Assembly: GCA_934692675.1 (NCBI GenBank)
Contig: CAKUUD010000001.1
Span: 277,468 to 341,467 of the forward strand
Source: an uncultured Eubacteriales bacterium
Lineage (GTDB): Bacteria; Bacillota; Clostridia; Oscillospirales; Acutalibacteraceae
Length of the DNA stretch: 64,000 nt
Direction of reading: 5' to 3'
Positions 24,254-32,799 of this stretch are shown here, in pieces. A program made the translations under genes and the position numbers. The notes beneath the pieces were generated by a model. It had not been told where the DNA came from. It was given only the letters and a program-made list of their open reading frames with translations, and searched no databases. The stretch's first letter is position 1. The number at the start of each line of letters is the position of its first letter.

Positions 24254-25666
24254 ATGAAAACCAGATTAGCAAGAAAATTTATGGCAATGTTATTTACGCT
24301 CTGCATGGCGCTTTCGTTTGTGCCGATTCCGGCTTTTGCGACAGAAAGTAATAAGATCACCGAGGTGAACATAAACGATATCTCGAATGAATTGTGGTCG
24401 TACAATAACGTGCCATTTGCAACGGTTGATGAAAGTAGCCCTTACACCATTGCAAGTCAAAAATGGTATGCGGAAAATTCAGGCACAATTACACCAGAAA
24501 GCGAAAACCTTAAACCTAAAGCAGGAGAGGAATATAGCTTTACAATTACTTTAGCAGCAAAGGATGGCTATGCTTTTCCTGTAAAAGCTGAAAGTGATTT
24601 TTATGACGGAGTTTTTAAAGTGAACGAAACACAATATGAAGTTGACGCAACAACAGTAAGTTCAGATAGAAAAAATCTCACTGCTACGTTGTTTACAGAT
24701 ACAAGAGTTAAAGGAATTGCAGACATTCCGCCAGGAAGTAGAGTCGTTTATGATACAACTGTTCGCGATAATTTTACAGACTTACAAGTTGAAGATAACA
24801 TCAACTTGAAAGAAGGCTCTGATTATATTATTGATTTTACAAAAGAAGATAATCTATCCATGGCTTTACGTGCTATGGCAGATGTAGATGAAAAAAATCC
24901 AGAAAAAACTATATATTATAAATTTGCAAATAGCGATAACAATAGCCTTATCAAAACAGAAAATGTCTCAGAAGCTTTGATAAAAATAGTTGGAAGTAAA
25001 TCCGAGGATAAAGCAGTAATGACCTTGGTGGGTAATATTGATGAAGATGCTTATTACGCATTAAAATTTATGTATACAGAATACACCGGCGCTAAATCAA
25101 CATTCACGGGAGGGCAATACTATGAAGATGAGAACAAATATGTTATAAATGAAATAAGAGACGATTACTACACAAGATATCATTTTGATTGTAAGTTGAA
25201 TCTAATTAACAACTCCTCCGAATTACCTCAAACACCAGATACAGATGTTTATGAAATAATCGAAGGCGCAAATAGTTCCTGGATTCAGAACAGCGACGAA
25301 ACATTGACCTTCCGTATCGATGGAGATTTATCAAAATTTGTTGGTATTAAAGTTGACGACGAATGGGTTGATAAAGAAAATTACGTAACGGATTCAGGTT
25401 CTACGATTGTAACTTTGAAGAACGAATATCTTAAAACGCTTTCCGTGGGCGAACATAAAATTACTTTCGTCTACACAGACGGCGAAGTCAGCACAAATTT
25501 TGAAGTAAAGGAAGCAGAAAAACCAGAAAAAACAGAGAAGAGTATGGATGTTCCCAAGACGGGTGATAATATAAACATTCTATTATGGTTTTCTCTGATA
25601 TTAGCAAGTGCTTTAATAGTGTTTGTATCGGGAAGATATTACGTGGATGAAAATGATATAATTTAA
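24254..25666 (+). CDS. Exported surface protein with VPKTGD sorting signal
   Basis: The protein has 470 residues. Sec leader MKTRLARKFMAMLFTLCMAL with cleavage near PAFA-TES. The extracellular region starts ITEVNINDISNELW and contains KPKAGEEYSFTITLAAKDGYAF, the same style of motif as in the protein encoded at 21010-22443. A C-terminal immunoglobulin-like stretch (YEIIEGANSSWIQNSDETLT, VGEHKITFVYTDGEVSTNF) precedes VPKTGDN, a hydrophobic helix and a short tail. VPKTG is a sortase-type motif, although the tail is acidic rather than basic. Function unknown; likely a covalently wall-attached protein. Confidence 0.75.
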   Translation: MKTRLARKFMAMLFTLCMALSFVPIPAFATESNKITEVNINDISNELWSYNNVPFATVDESSPYTIASQKWYAENSGTITPESENLKPKAGEEYSFTITLAAKDGYAFPVKAESDFYDGVFKVNETQYEVDATTVSSDRKNLTATLFTDTRVKGIADIPPGSRVVYDTTVRDNFTDLQVEDNINLKEGSDYIIDFTKEDNLSMALRAMADVDEKNPEKTIYYKFANSDNNSLIKTENVSEALIKIVGSKSEDKAVMTLVGNIDEDAYYALKFMYTEYTGAKSTFTGGQYYEDENKYVINEIRDDYYTRYHFDCKLNLINNSSELPQTPDTDVYEIIEGANSSWIQNSDETLTFRIDGDLSKFVGIKVDDEWVDKENYVTDSGSTIVTLKNEYLKTLSVGEHKITFVYTDGEVSTNFEVKEAEKPEKTEKSMDVPKTGDNINILLWFSLILASALIVFVSGRYYVDENDII

Positions 25667-25670
25667 ACGC

Positions 25671-25710
25671 AAAGGCTTATAAATTGCAAAAAGCGATTTA
25701 TAAGCTTTTA
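25671..25710 (+). terminator. Terminator after the 24254 gene
   Basis: Inverted repeat AAAGGCTTATAAATTGC against GCGATTTATAAGCTTTT with an AAAAA loop, followed by ATTAATTT. G-T pairs occur in the stem. Confidence 0.6.
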
Positions 25711-25802
25711 TTAATTTGGATAAAATATTTTCTGAAAACCCCGTGCCTTAGTTGGGCTTGTTTTTTTGATTTATAAAAATATAAATATTTCACACAAAGA
25801 AC

Positions 25803-25831
25803 TTGACAAATCGATATTATATATTTATAAT
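25803..25831 (+). promoter_or_regulatory. Consensus promoter of large modular protein 1
   Basis: TTGACA (25803-25808), exactly 17 bases, TATAAT (25826-25831). The last 12 bases of the spacer (ATATTATATATT) match those of the promoter at 27887. The leader to the ATG at 25920 is about 80 bases. Confidence 0.75.
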
Positions 25832-25919
25832 TTATAAAAAGATTTGCAATTTAAGAGGTGATTTAAATTCAAATAATATCCCAAATGGGATAAATTTTAA
25901 AACGAAGGGGAAGATTACA

Positions 25920-27767
25920 ATGGGAATAGGGATAAGTTTAAGAGGTTTAAAAAATAAGTTTAACGAACTCATGGGCAGAGATAAGGGAAAAAAGGAGAAC
26001 AAGAAACTTAGCGAGAGTCTAGAGTCGAAAGAAGAAACACGTTTTGACGACACCAGTCCCACCAAATCAAAAAAAACAACAGTTAGTACTGATTTAGACA
26101 ACACAAAAAATGGAGCAAGTAGTGGTAGCGTGAATAGTGGAGAGGTGCATGTTGAAGGTCTAGGTCAAACAACTCCAACCGGAAGTGTTGCACCGCAAAC
26201 AAATCCAAGCACCGGGTCGGGACCTTCTATGCTTTCGCCGAATAGCAGTACGAAAAGATCACGGCGATTGCCTCCGCCTCCTCTTCCTCAAAATTTTTCT
26301 GACCCTAAGTGTCAAAAGTGGGTAATAGAAAAATTTCTGAAAGGTGACTTGAGTAAATTGATAGACGAAGCCAAAAAAAAGAGACTTTTGGATGATAGTT
26401 ACAATTATAACGAAAATATTAAGTGCTACGGCTTTGATTATCCTGCTTGCAAGTTTTTAGAAAATGTAAGAGTTTTTTGGTTAAAAATAGCTGAAATTAT
26501 ATATAGTAAAATAGAAGAAATACCGTCAAATGATATTAGTTATGAGATTATTAATTTCCAAAATCAGATTGGGAATTGTTTACAAAGAACAGAAATGCAG
26601 TCTTTACTGAGCAAAGATGATTTTGTTAACAAATCGAAAGAATTTTTAAAAGCTATTAATGAAAAGATTGATGGAGTAAGCGGGGAAAAATTACTGGAAG
26701 ATAAAAAAAGTGAATTGATAAAATCAAAAGAAGTCGTTGAGAAAGCTAATGAGAAAGCAGCTTCATTAGAATCTAAAAAAAGTGAAATAATAACCAAAGA
26801 AAGCAATAGATTTAATGCGCTTGTAGATAAATATTGCAAAGTTACAGGAACAAATTACGAAATTGAAAACAATAATATGTCTGAGTTTTATAACTCTATC
26901 AGCGATTTTTGGTCAAAGTGCGTTAAAGAAGAACTTAAAATCACAGACTCTAAAAGAGCTGACAAATTGAACAGTGCTATGATCAATATTGATAAAGAAA
27001 TTTTAAAAAATGGTAACAAGTTGGATGAAATACCAGATGATGAAAGACTAGTATCCCTTGAGGAAGCGCTTGATCAAAAGTTTAACATCATAGGAAGGGT
27101 AGTTCTATATTTAGAAAAAAGAAAGAACAAAGAAAATGAAAAAGGCTTTTTTGGTAAATTATTTGGAAAGTCTAAAAAGTCGGATGATGAGACAAAAAGC
27201 GATGAGAGCAATAAAAGTAAGGAAGAATTGAAAGAAGAGAAAAAGCAAAAGAAAGAAAAACTGAATAATCAAAAACGGTTAAAAAAATGCTTCGAAGATA
27301 TGGGTAAATACTTCGTAAAGCACAAAGATGTAGTTAGTGCTACCGGCCTTAGAAAATTAGTTAAGAATAATATAAAGACCTATGAAGACTGGAGCCGAGA
27401 CCTGTGCGTGGTATTGGGGAAAAATTTACAATCACTTGTAAGCGAAGGAGTTACTAAAGAACTATTAATAAGCATTTTATTCATAAGTTTTATTGATCTG
27501 GGCGATAAAGAAAGTGTGATTGCTGCTTGCGATGGCCTTAAGGAAGGTAAAATAAAAAATGGAAAAGATGACTTTATTAATAAAGCCGCAGCGATTCGTA
27601 AGGCAATAAAAGGTAAATGCTCGATAGATATAGGGAAAGATGATTTAAAAGATTCTATATTAAGTTTATGCGTGAAACATGAGCTACTTAAGAGTAGATC
27701 CGCAAATGATACAATCGCAAGCGATTTTAAGCATCCATGGAATTCGGCAAACGCGCCGAAAGCATAA
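25920..27767 (+). CDS. Large modular protein 1 (unknown family)
   Basis: The protein has 615 residues and no signal peptide or membrane helix. Residues 1-110 are low-complexity Ser/Thr/Gly, ending in the proline run RRLPPPPLPQNF. Then come Lys/Glu-rich helical and coiled-coil segments (about 110-430) and a very charged linker (GKSKKSDDETKSDESNKSK). The C-terminal helical domain (about 460-590) has LLISILFISFIDLGDKESVI and AACDGLKEGKI, shared in outline with the C-termini of the 1528- and 1052-residue proteins downstream. ATG 25920 is chosen because the longer frame from 25803 would begin inside the promoter. I do not recognise the family. Possibly an effector or cytoskeletal-type protein. Confidence 0.7.
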   Translation: MGIGISLRGLKNKFNELMGRDKGKKENKKLSESLESKEETRFDDTSPTKSKKTTVSTDLDNTKNGASSGSVNSGEVHVEGLGQTTPTGSVAPQTNPSTGSGPSMLSPNSSTKRSRRLPPPPLPQNFSDPKCQKWVIEKFLKGDLSKLIDEAKKKRLLDDSYNYNENIKCYGFDYPACKFLENVRVFWLKIAEIIYSKIEEIPSNDISYEIINFQNQIGNCLQRTEMQSLLSKDDFVNKSKEFLKAINEKIDGVSGEKLLEDKKSELIKSKEVVEKANEKAASLESKKSEIITKESNRFNALVDKYCKVTGTNYEIENNNMSEFYNSISDFWSKCVKEELKITDSKRADKLNSAMINIDKEILKNGNKLDEIPDDERLVSLEEALDQKFNIIGRVVLYLEKRKNKENEKGFFGKLFGKSKKSDDETKSDESNKSKEELKEEKKQKKEKLNNQKRLKKCFEDMGKYFVKHKDVVSATGLRKLVKNNIKTYEDWSRDLCVVLGKNLQSLVSEGVTKELLISILFISFIDLGDKESVIAACDGLKEGKIKNGKDDFINKAAAIRKAIKGKCSIDIGKDDLKDSILSLCVKHELLKSRSANDTIASDFKHPWNSANAPKA

Positions 27768-27773
27768 TTGAAG

Positions 27774-27803
27774 ACCGACCTCGTATTTAGAGGCCGGTTT
27801 TAA
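27774..27803 (+). terminator. Terminator after modular protein 1
   Basis: ACCGACCTC (27774-27782) pairs with GAGGCCGGT (27790-27798), one mismatch, followed by TTTTAATTTTT. Confidence 0.7.
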
Positions 27804-27886
27804 TTTTTAAGATAAATATGGAAGAACCTAGGTTCCAGGTGGTTGGAGATTTTATATCAAAAATATTTATAATATACAAAAAATAT

Positions 27887-27915
27887 TTGACATTAAAATA
27901 TTATATATTTATAAT
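27887..27915 (+). promoter_or_regulatory. Consensus promoter of large modular protein 2
   Basis: TTGACA (27887-27892), exactly 17 bases, TATAAT (27910-27915). About 45 bases of leader precede AAAGGAGAGATAATTATG. Confidence 0.8.
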
Positions 27916-27962
27916 AAATAATAAAAGCGTGAGAAAATTGACAAAATAAAGGAGAGATAATT

Positions 27963-30900
27963 ATGGGTTATACAGTTGAGAGAGATGCTTCAAAAAATAG
28001 GTGGAACGTTTGTGAAAGCTCTATGCCATTTGGTTTTCTCCAATCTCCTAAAGGTAAAGTATATAGGAATGAGAAGTTAGAAGATGGTGATTATGATGTA
28101 GTTAACGCATGGAACCAAGTAATAGGTAAGGTCGTTGTAAAAGACGGTAACTATATAGTTGAAGAATTTAGTTCTGATGAATCGAGTGATTCCGAGTGGT
28201 CGGATAGCGATGATGATATGGATCTTCCTTTTGGAGCTACCCAAAGCCATCAGGTGATAGGCGTTGTTAACGATGCAGCTCCCAAGCTTGCTGCCAATCC
28301 TAAAGTCAATGCAAATCCGGTTGCTCAGATTCCTGCTAAGCCTAAAATCAATTCAGTTCCGGCTCTCAAAAAAGATGGTGTGGTAGGTAAATTTGCGAAA
28401 TCTTTTGAGAATGCTTCAACAAAAGATGCAGTGGTGCATTCGTCAACTTTATTAGCAGGGAAAATTCAGAAACTATACACAGACTGTGACGATCTTGCGA
28501 AGAAATTCCAAGGGGTATATAAAGACTTTAAACCAGGGGGAAATTCAAACAAGTTAGAAGATGTATATCGTAAATTGAGCGCTATGTTGTCGTATGCAAA
28601 TATGAAGTTGTCAGAAAATGAAGAAAGAATTTTTAACGATTCTATAAGAAGTGCCAACTACAGTAAAAGTGCTAATCGATACACTGAAGAAGAACTTGAA
28701 AATTTCAAAGAAAAATATGAACCATATGCACAAAAGGTGAAAGACTATTTAGGAATTACGAAAGAAATCGGTGAATTGGAAAAGGAATGCAGTAGCAAGG
28801 CGAGTTCGTTTGTAGGTCAACTTGGAAATATTAATTATGAAATTAAAGATTCTACGGAAATTTTAAATAAAAAAGGAAAAAATAAATTAGATGAAGTAAA
28901 AAAATGGTTAGAAGTATTATGTTTATATATAGGCGAAAAAAATTTAGAGGGATTTGACGCAGCTGCAAAGGGATGCTATAAATATTTAGCTTCAGGAGAT
29001 CCCGATAATGCAAATGAACAGCTAGCAATTATAAAAGGCATTTGTGATAATTGTTTTAGTTTGAGTGATCAGTATGAAAGACTTCAACGTTCATGTGAAT
29101 CGTTGTACAATAATGCGGCATCTAAGACGCGTGAGGCTGGATATAGAGTTGAAGTGAAAGATGAAAAGAATATATTAGGCGAAAGATTGTTTGATGTCAA
29201 AGAAGTGTTAAGTGATTTAAAGGCAAATTTAGACAAGATAAGTTTCTTAGGTCAGGGAGAAAGTATAGACGAAAAAGAGCTAGAAGAATTGGACAAAGAA
29301 GCATTAAATTATAAAAATGCACTGGAAAGTTACAATTTGGATGGAGCTGAAAAAGCGTATGATGCTTTTGATAGTAAGTATCAAGAGTTAAATTTATCTG
29401 AAAAACTTGGTGATGCTATTGGCTGGGTTGTAACAAAGGATACCGCGACCGACAAGTGGGCACTTGTGAGACTGAAAAATGATACAGTTAAGTATGAAGT
29501 TGATTATGTCAAAGCGGAGGATGATTTAAAAGAAGGAAGGGTTTATACAGCTTCCAACCAAAAGTATCAATTTCAAGTTATAAAAATTAAAAATAATGAT
29601 GATGTATATCGTACAACTTATTTAAAATATACAGGAAAAATCGATTCGGAGGCAGAACTGAGGATGGTATCAGGTGATAAATTTGATGAAATCTCTGGTT
29701 TGTTTGTTGAATATGATAAAAATAAAGGCTTTTGGAAGTTAAAGAATAGTAATGATAAAAAAATGGAATACACAGTCCGGAAATCGGACGATGAGGGTAG
29801 AGTATTAGGCAAACCTATAAAAGAAGATAATTTGGATTCTAATTCAAGATATGTAGCATGCGAAGGTGACGAAGAAAATATTTATTTTAAGGTTATAGAT
29901 AAAGGAAACAAGCAGTATAAAGTGACTGGAATTGAAAATATTGGCGAGGGAAGATATTCACAGATATTAAAAGATAAATTTGAAGAAGATATGAACCCGG
30001 TCGGCCGTAATATTAAGTGGATTGTTGAGCTCAGTGAATTTCCGGATGAGAATGATAAAAAATGGGCATTAGTGAACGTTAAAAATAAAAATAAAAAACT
30101 TGAAATTGTTGAGGTGGATGAAACAGACGAAATTTTTCTTGATGAAAGTACTAAAGAATTATCTGAAAATAAGCGCTATAAAACAAAAGATTTAGAAATG
30201 ACTTTTGCAGTGGAAAAAATTGCTGAAAATATGTATGCAGCAAAGGACATAAAGATTAAAAAGGATTTTGTCGCAAAGCCAAAATTGATGAGAGTACTCG
30301 GGGAAGAGTGTTTAGATGATATAAATCATCCAAATCCTGTGAAATTACCCGTGAAAAAGCCAAAAGATATAGAAGATAAAAAACCTGCGGAAGAAGTAAA
30401 ACCCGTAGAAGAAGAAAAACCTGCAGAGGAAGAAAAACCCGTAGAGGAAGAAAAACCTGTAGAGGAAGAAAAACCTGTTGAAGAAGAAAAGCCCGCTGAA
30501 GAGGAAAAGCCTGTAGAAGAAAAAAAGCCTGCTGAAGAAGAGAAACCCGAGATAGAATTTGAAGATAATCTCGACAAAAAAAGCAAGTATATAAGAAAAG
30601 AATTTTATATATTGAAAGAAAAAGTTTTAAAAATCGGATTGAGGGATATAGAGGAACCAAGTAAGTTTGATATCAGTGATAAGGATAATATCAGCGAAGT
30701 ATACTATGCTTTTGAAAACATGAGAAGGGGCATATTAGCAAAAAGAAAACAAGAAGAAGGTCCTAACAAGCCTGTAAATCCTGAGCTAAATCTTGATGTA
30801 ATGCCAAAAAAATACGATCCCGTTAAGTACTACCTTGTTGGAAAAAATGCATTTAAGAGTAGTAAGCCTGCTCCCGAAACAATAACAAATTGTGATCTTT

Positions 30901-32549
30901 TAGATGAAGAGATTAAGGAAATAAATAAACTTTTAAAATATTATAAACCCAAAAAGCAGGAAAAATCAGCGACTAAAAATTCTAAGACCAAGGAAGAAAA
31001 ACATAAAAAACAGGACAAGGACCCTCTCCAAGACGTCGAAAAAGCATATTATGACGTTAAAGAAGAAGCCAATGCTAAAATTTTCGGCGGTGAGTACGGA
31101 GGAGAGAAATATGAAGAAAATCCCGACAATATAGAGCCTCGTATTCAATTTAAAATAAAAAATCTTTGGGAAAAAGTTAATGACAAAGTAAACGAAGGCG
31201 AAAAATATAAAAAAGAAAAAGAAAAAAATAAAACCGAATTCAATAAAATAGATAAAAAGTACGAAAAATTATTGAACGCAAAAGAAAGTAATAGCGTAAA
31301 ATTAAAGAAAGGTCTAGCTGTTATTTTTAAGGACGAACTCAATATTATATCAAAATTAATAAAAAAAGGCGCAAAGAGGTTAGGAGTTTCTAACTCGAAG
31401 ACTAAAGAGAAGTCCGACAAACAAATGATGCTTGAACTCAAAAACACGTATGAATCTCAGAAAAAGCTAGCAGAAATGCAGGGTATAGAAGGAATTCCCG
31501 ACATAGACAGCTTTAATATTAGGGATGAGACGTCTGCGAAAGGGATATTCACTGCATTTAAGAATTTAAGAACGCTTGTAGTTGAGGCAAGAAAGAAAAA
31601 GCTGAAAGATGAAAAGGAAAATTTGAATGCAATACATTTAGAATTAACAGGCGGTGGAGACAAAAATAACGAAGAAACAAGCCCACGCATTAAGGAAATT
31701 AAGGAAGATATCGAAAAAATAGATAAAAAAATTGAAAAAATAAAAAATGAAGAACTTGAGGTAAAGACTGACAACGATGGGGAAGTACTATACGAAGTAA
31801 AGCAGCAAATAATGGAATATTCGGAAAAAGTTGAAGCTGACCTAATGCGTTTGATGTCTAGCGACAATACAGAGTTGAAAGATACACAAGATAAAAAATT
31901 CAAGAGCGGTGGGAAGTCGTTTTTTGGCAGCATCAAAAAATCTTTTGGCGACTTCGTTGACAACCTACGTGGTAAGCCGGTTGAGTTATCTGTGGATAAA
32001 GATCTGGTAATTGACTTCAACACTAACTTACCAAACGCATTAAAAAATGATAGTACGTCTAGTTCGTTGAATAAAATAATTACAACGGCTTTCTCTAATC
32101 GAAAAGAAATTTACTCATCGTGGTTTGAGTATATTTGTAAAAAAGGCAAACAAGCCGATACATGCTTTAATGGTAAAGCTAAGATGAGTGCAGAAAATGC
32201 GATTATAATTTTGATGTATATATTTTTACGAAGCCTGGTGCATGCTCGGATTGAAGACGTGAACAGCGTAAGAAAAGGTTTAAAGGCATTTACTAAAAAA
32301 GTCAGCCCAGACTATAAAGTTGGAAACGTGCCGGAAGCATCAAAAATTACCCTTGAACTATGCCAAAATTTGAAAAATAACATGCTCAATATTTCAAATC
32401 GCAAAAAATCTGCAGATGTAAGTAAAATAATAAAAAAAGAGAAATGTATGAGCATTTTGGATTTTGTGAATGTTGAGGAGAAGAGTCTTACAGACAAAAA
32501 AATTAAACCTGAAAAGTTCAAAAAAAGTCTGAAAGCTAAACTCAAATAA
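27963..32549 (+). CDS. Large modular protein 2, 1528 aa (unknown family)
   Basis: No signal peptide or membrane helix is seen. A ~75-95-residue module with a conserved Trp and a GxxYxxxxxxxxFxV-like end occurs about four times: N-terminus (NRWNVCES), about 486 (DKWALVRLKND), about 580 (GFWKLKNSND) and about 684 (KKWALVNVKNK). A spectrin-like helical stretch (170-470) separates the first two. An acidic repeat of EEKPVEE/EEKPAEE units spans about 811-862. Two copies of a helical unit ending AFENMRRGILAKRK and AFKNLRTLVVEARK follow, then a highly charged coil and the shared C-terminal helical domain (IIILMYIFLRSLVHARIEDV). Theoretical charge is extreme (Lys/Glu). Function unknown. Confidence 0.75.
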   Translation: MGYTVERDASKNRWNVCESSMPFGFLQSPKGKVYRNEKLEDGDYDVVNAWNQVIGKVVVKDGNYIVEEFSSDESSDSEWSDSDDDMDLPFGATQSHQVIGVVNDAAPKLAANPKVNANPVAQIPAKPKINSVPALKKDGVVGKFAKSFENASTKDAVVHSSTLLAGKIQKLYTDCDDLAKKFQGVYKDFKPGGNSNKLEDVYRKLSAMLSYANMKLSENEERIFNDSIRSANYSKSANRYTEEELENFKEKYEPYAQKVKDYLGITKEIGELEKECSSKASSFVGQLGNINYEIKDSTEILNKKGKNKLDEVKKWLEVLCLYIGEKNLEGFDAAAKGCYKYLASGDPDNANEQLAIIKGICDNCFSLSDQYERLQRSCESLYNNAASKTREAGYRVEVKDEKNILGERLFDVKEVLSDLKANLDKISFLGQGESIDEKELEELDKEALNYKNALESYNLDGAEKAYDAFDSKYQELNLSEKLGDAIGWVVTKDTATDKWALVRLKNDTVKYEVDYVKAEDDLKEGRVYTASNQKYQFQVIKIKNNDDVYRTTYLKYTGKIDSEAELRMVSGDKFDEISGLFVEYDKNKGFWKLKNSNDKKMEYTVRKSDDEGRVLGKPIKEDNLDSNSRYVACEGDEENIYFKVIDKGNKQYKVTGIENIGEGRYSQILKDKFEEDMNPVGRNIKWIVELSEFPDENDKKWALVNVKNKNKKLEIVEVDETDEIFLDESTKELSENKRYKTKDLEMTFAVEKIAENMYAAKDIKIKKDFVAKPKLMRVLGEECLDDINHPNPVKLPVKKPKDIEDKKPAEEVKPVEEEKPAEEEKPVEEEKPVEEEKPVEEEKPAEEEKPVEEKKPAEEEKPEIEFEDNLDKKSKYIRKEFYILKEKVLKIGLRDIEEPSKFDISDKDNISEVYYAFENMRRGILAKRKQEEGPNKPVNPELNLDVMPKKYDPVKYYLVGKNAFKSSKPAPETITNCDLLDEEIKEINKLLKYYKPKKQEKSATKNSKTKEEKHKKQDKDPLQDVEKAYYDVKEEANAKIFGGEYGGEKYEENPDNIEPRIQFKIKNLWEKVNDKVNEGEKYKKEKEKNKTEFNKIDKKYEKLLNAKESNSVKLKKGLAVIFKDELNIISKLIKKGAKRLGVSNSKTKEKSDKQMMLELKNTYESQKKLAEMQGIEGIPDIDSFNIRDETSAKGIFTAFKNLRTLVVEARKKKLKDEKENLNAIHLELTGGGDKNNEETSPRIKEIKEDIEKIDKKIEKIKNEELEVKTDNDGEVLYEVKQQIMEYSEKVEADLMRLMSSDNTELKDTQDKKFKSGGKSFFGSIKKSFGDFVDNLRGKPVELSVDKDLVIDFNTNLPNALKNDSTSSSLNKIITTAFSNRKEIYSSWFEYICKKGKQADTCFNGKAKMSAENAIIILMYIFLRSLVHARIEDVNSVRKGLKAFTKKVSPDYKVGNVPEASKITLELCQNLKNNMLNISNRKKSADVSKIIKKEKCMSILDFVNVEEKSLTDKKIKPEKFKKSLKAKLK

Positions 32550-32607
32550 TTTTATTGCTCCGATTACGGAATTTAGTTTGAAAATGTAAAAAATACACAA
32601 AATTATA

Positions 32608-32636
32608 TTGACAAGCTCGAGTTAATTGTATATAAT
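32608..32636 (+). promoter_or_regulatory. Consensus promoter of large modular protein 3
   Basis: TTGACA (32608-32613), exactly 17 bases, TATAAT (32631-32636). The leader of about 155 bases is AT-rich, shows no clear hairpin, and ends in AAAGGAGAGATAATCATGG, nearly identical to the start region of modular protein 2. Confidence 0.8.
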
Positions 32637-32799
32637 ATGTACCAGATTAAAAATATGTGACATACGAACAATTAAAATTGCAGTAGTATTTGCAAATTGT
32701 TTACTTATCACATATACAATCTAAAAAAGTGATTTTAAATCACAAATTCGATTCACTAGCGAGTATTGATTTACTATATTAGATAAAGGAGAGATAATC

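Noticed and set aside
30397..30548. Direct repeats resembling a CRISPR or satellite array
   Set aside because: The units (about 15-30 bases) are coding repeats for EEKPVEE/EEKPAEE within one open frame and have no spacers.
30256..30660. Two long reverse-strand frames rich in Leu/Phe/Ser opposite the acidic repeat of modular protein 2
   Set aside because: They are antisense readings of the GAA/AAA/CCT-rich EEKPVEE repeat, and have no ribosome binding site or family resemblance.
31145..32545. Several reverse-strand hydrophobic frames (31145-31447, 31457-32023, 32312-32545)
   Set aside because: Antisense of Lys/Glu-rich coding sequence, which automatically yields Phe/Leu/Ser-rich frames; no start signals.
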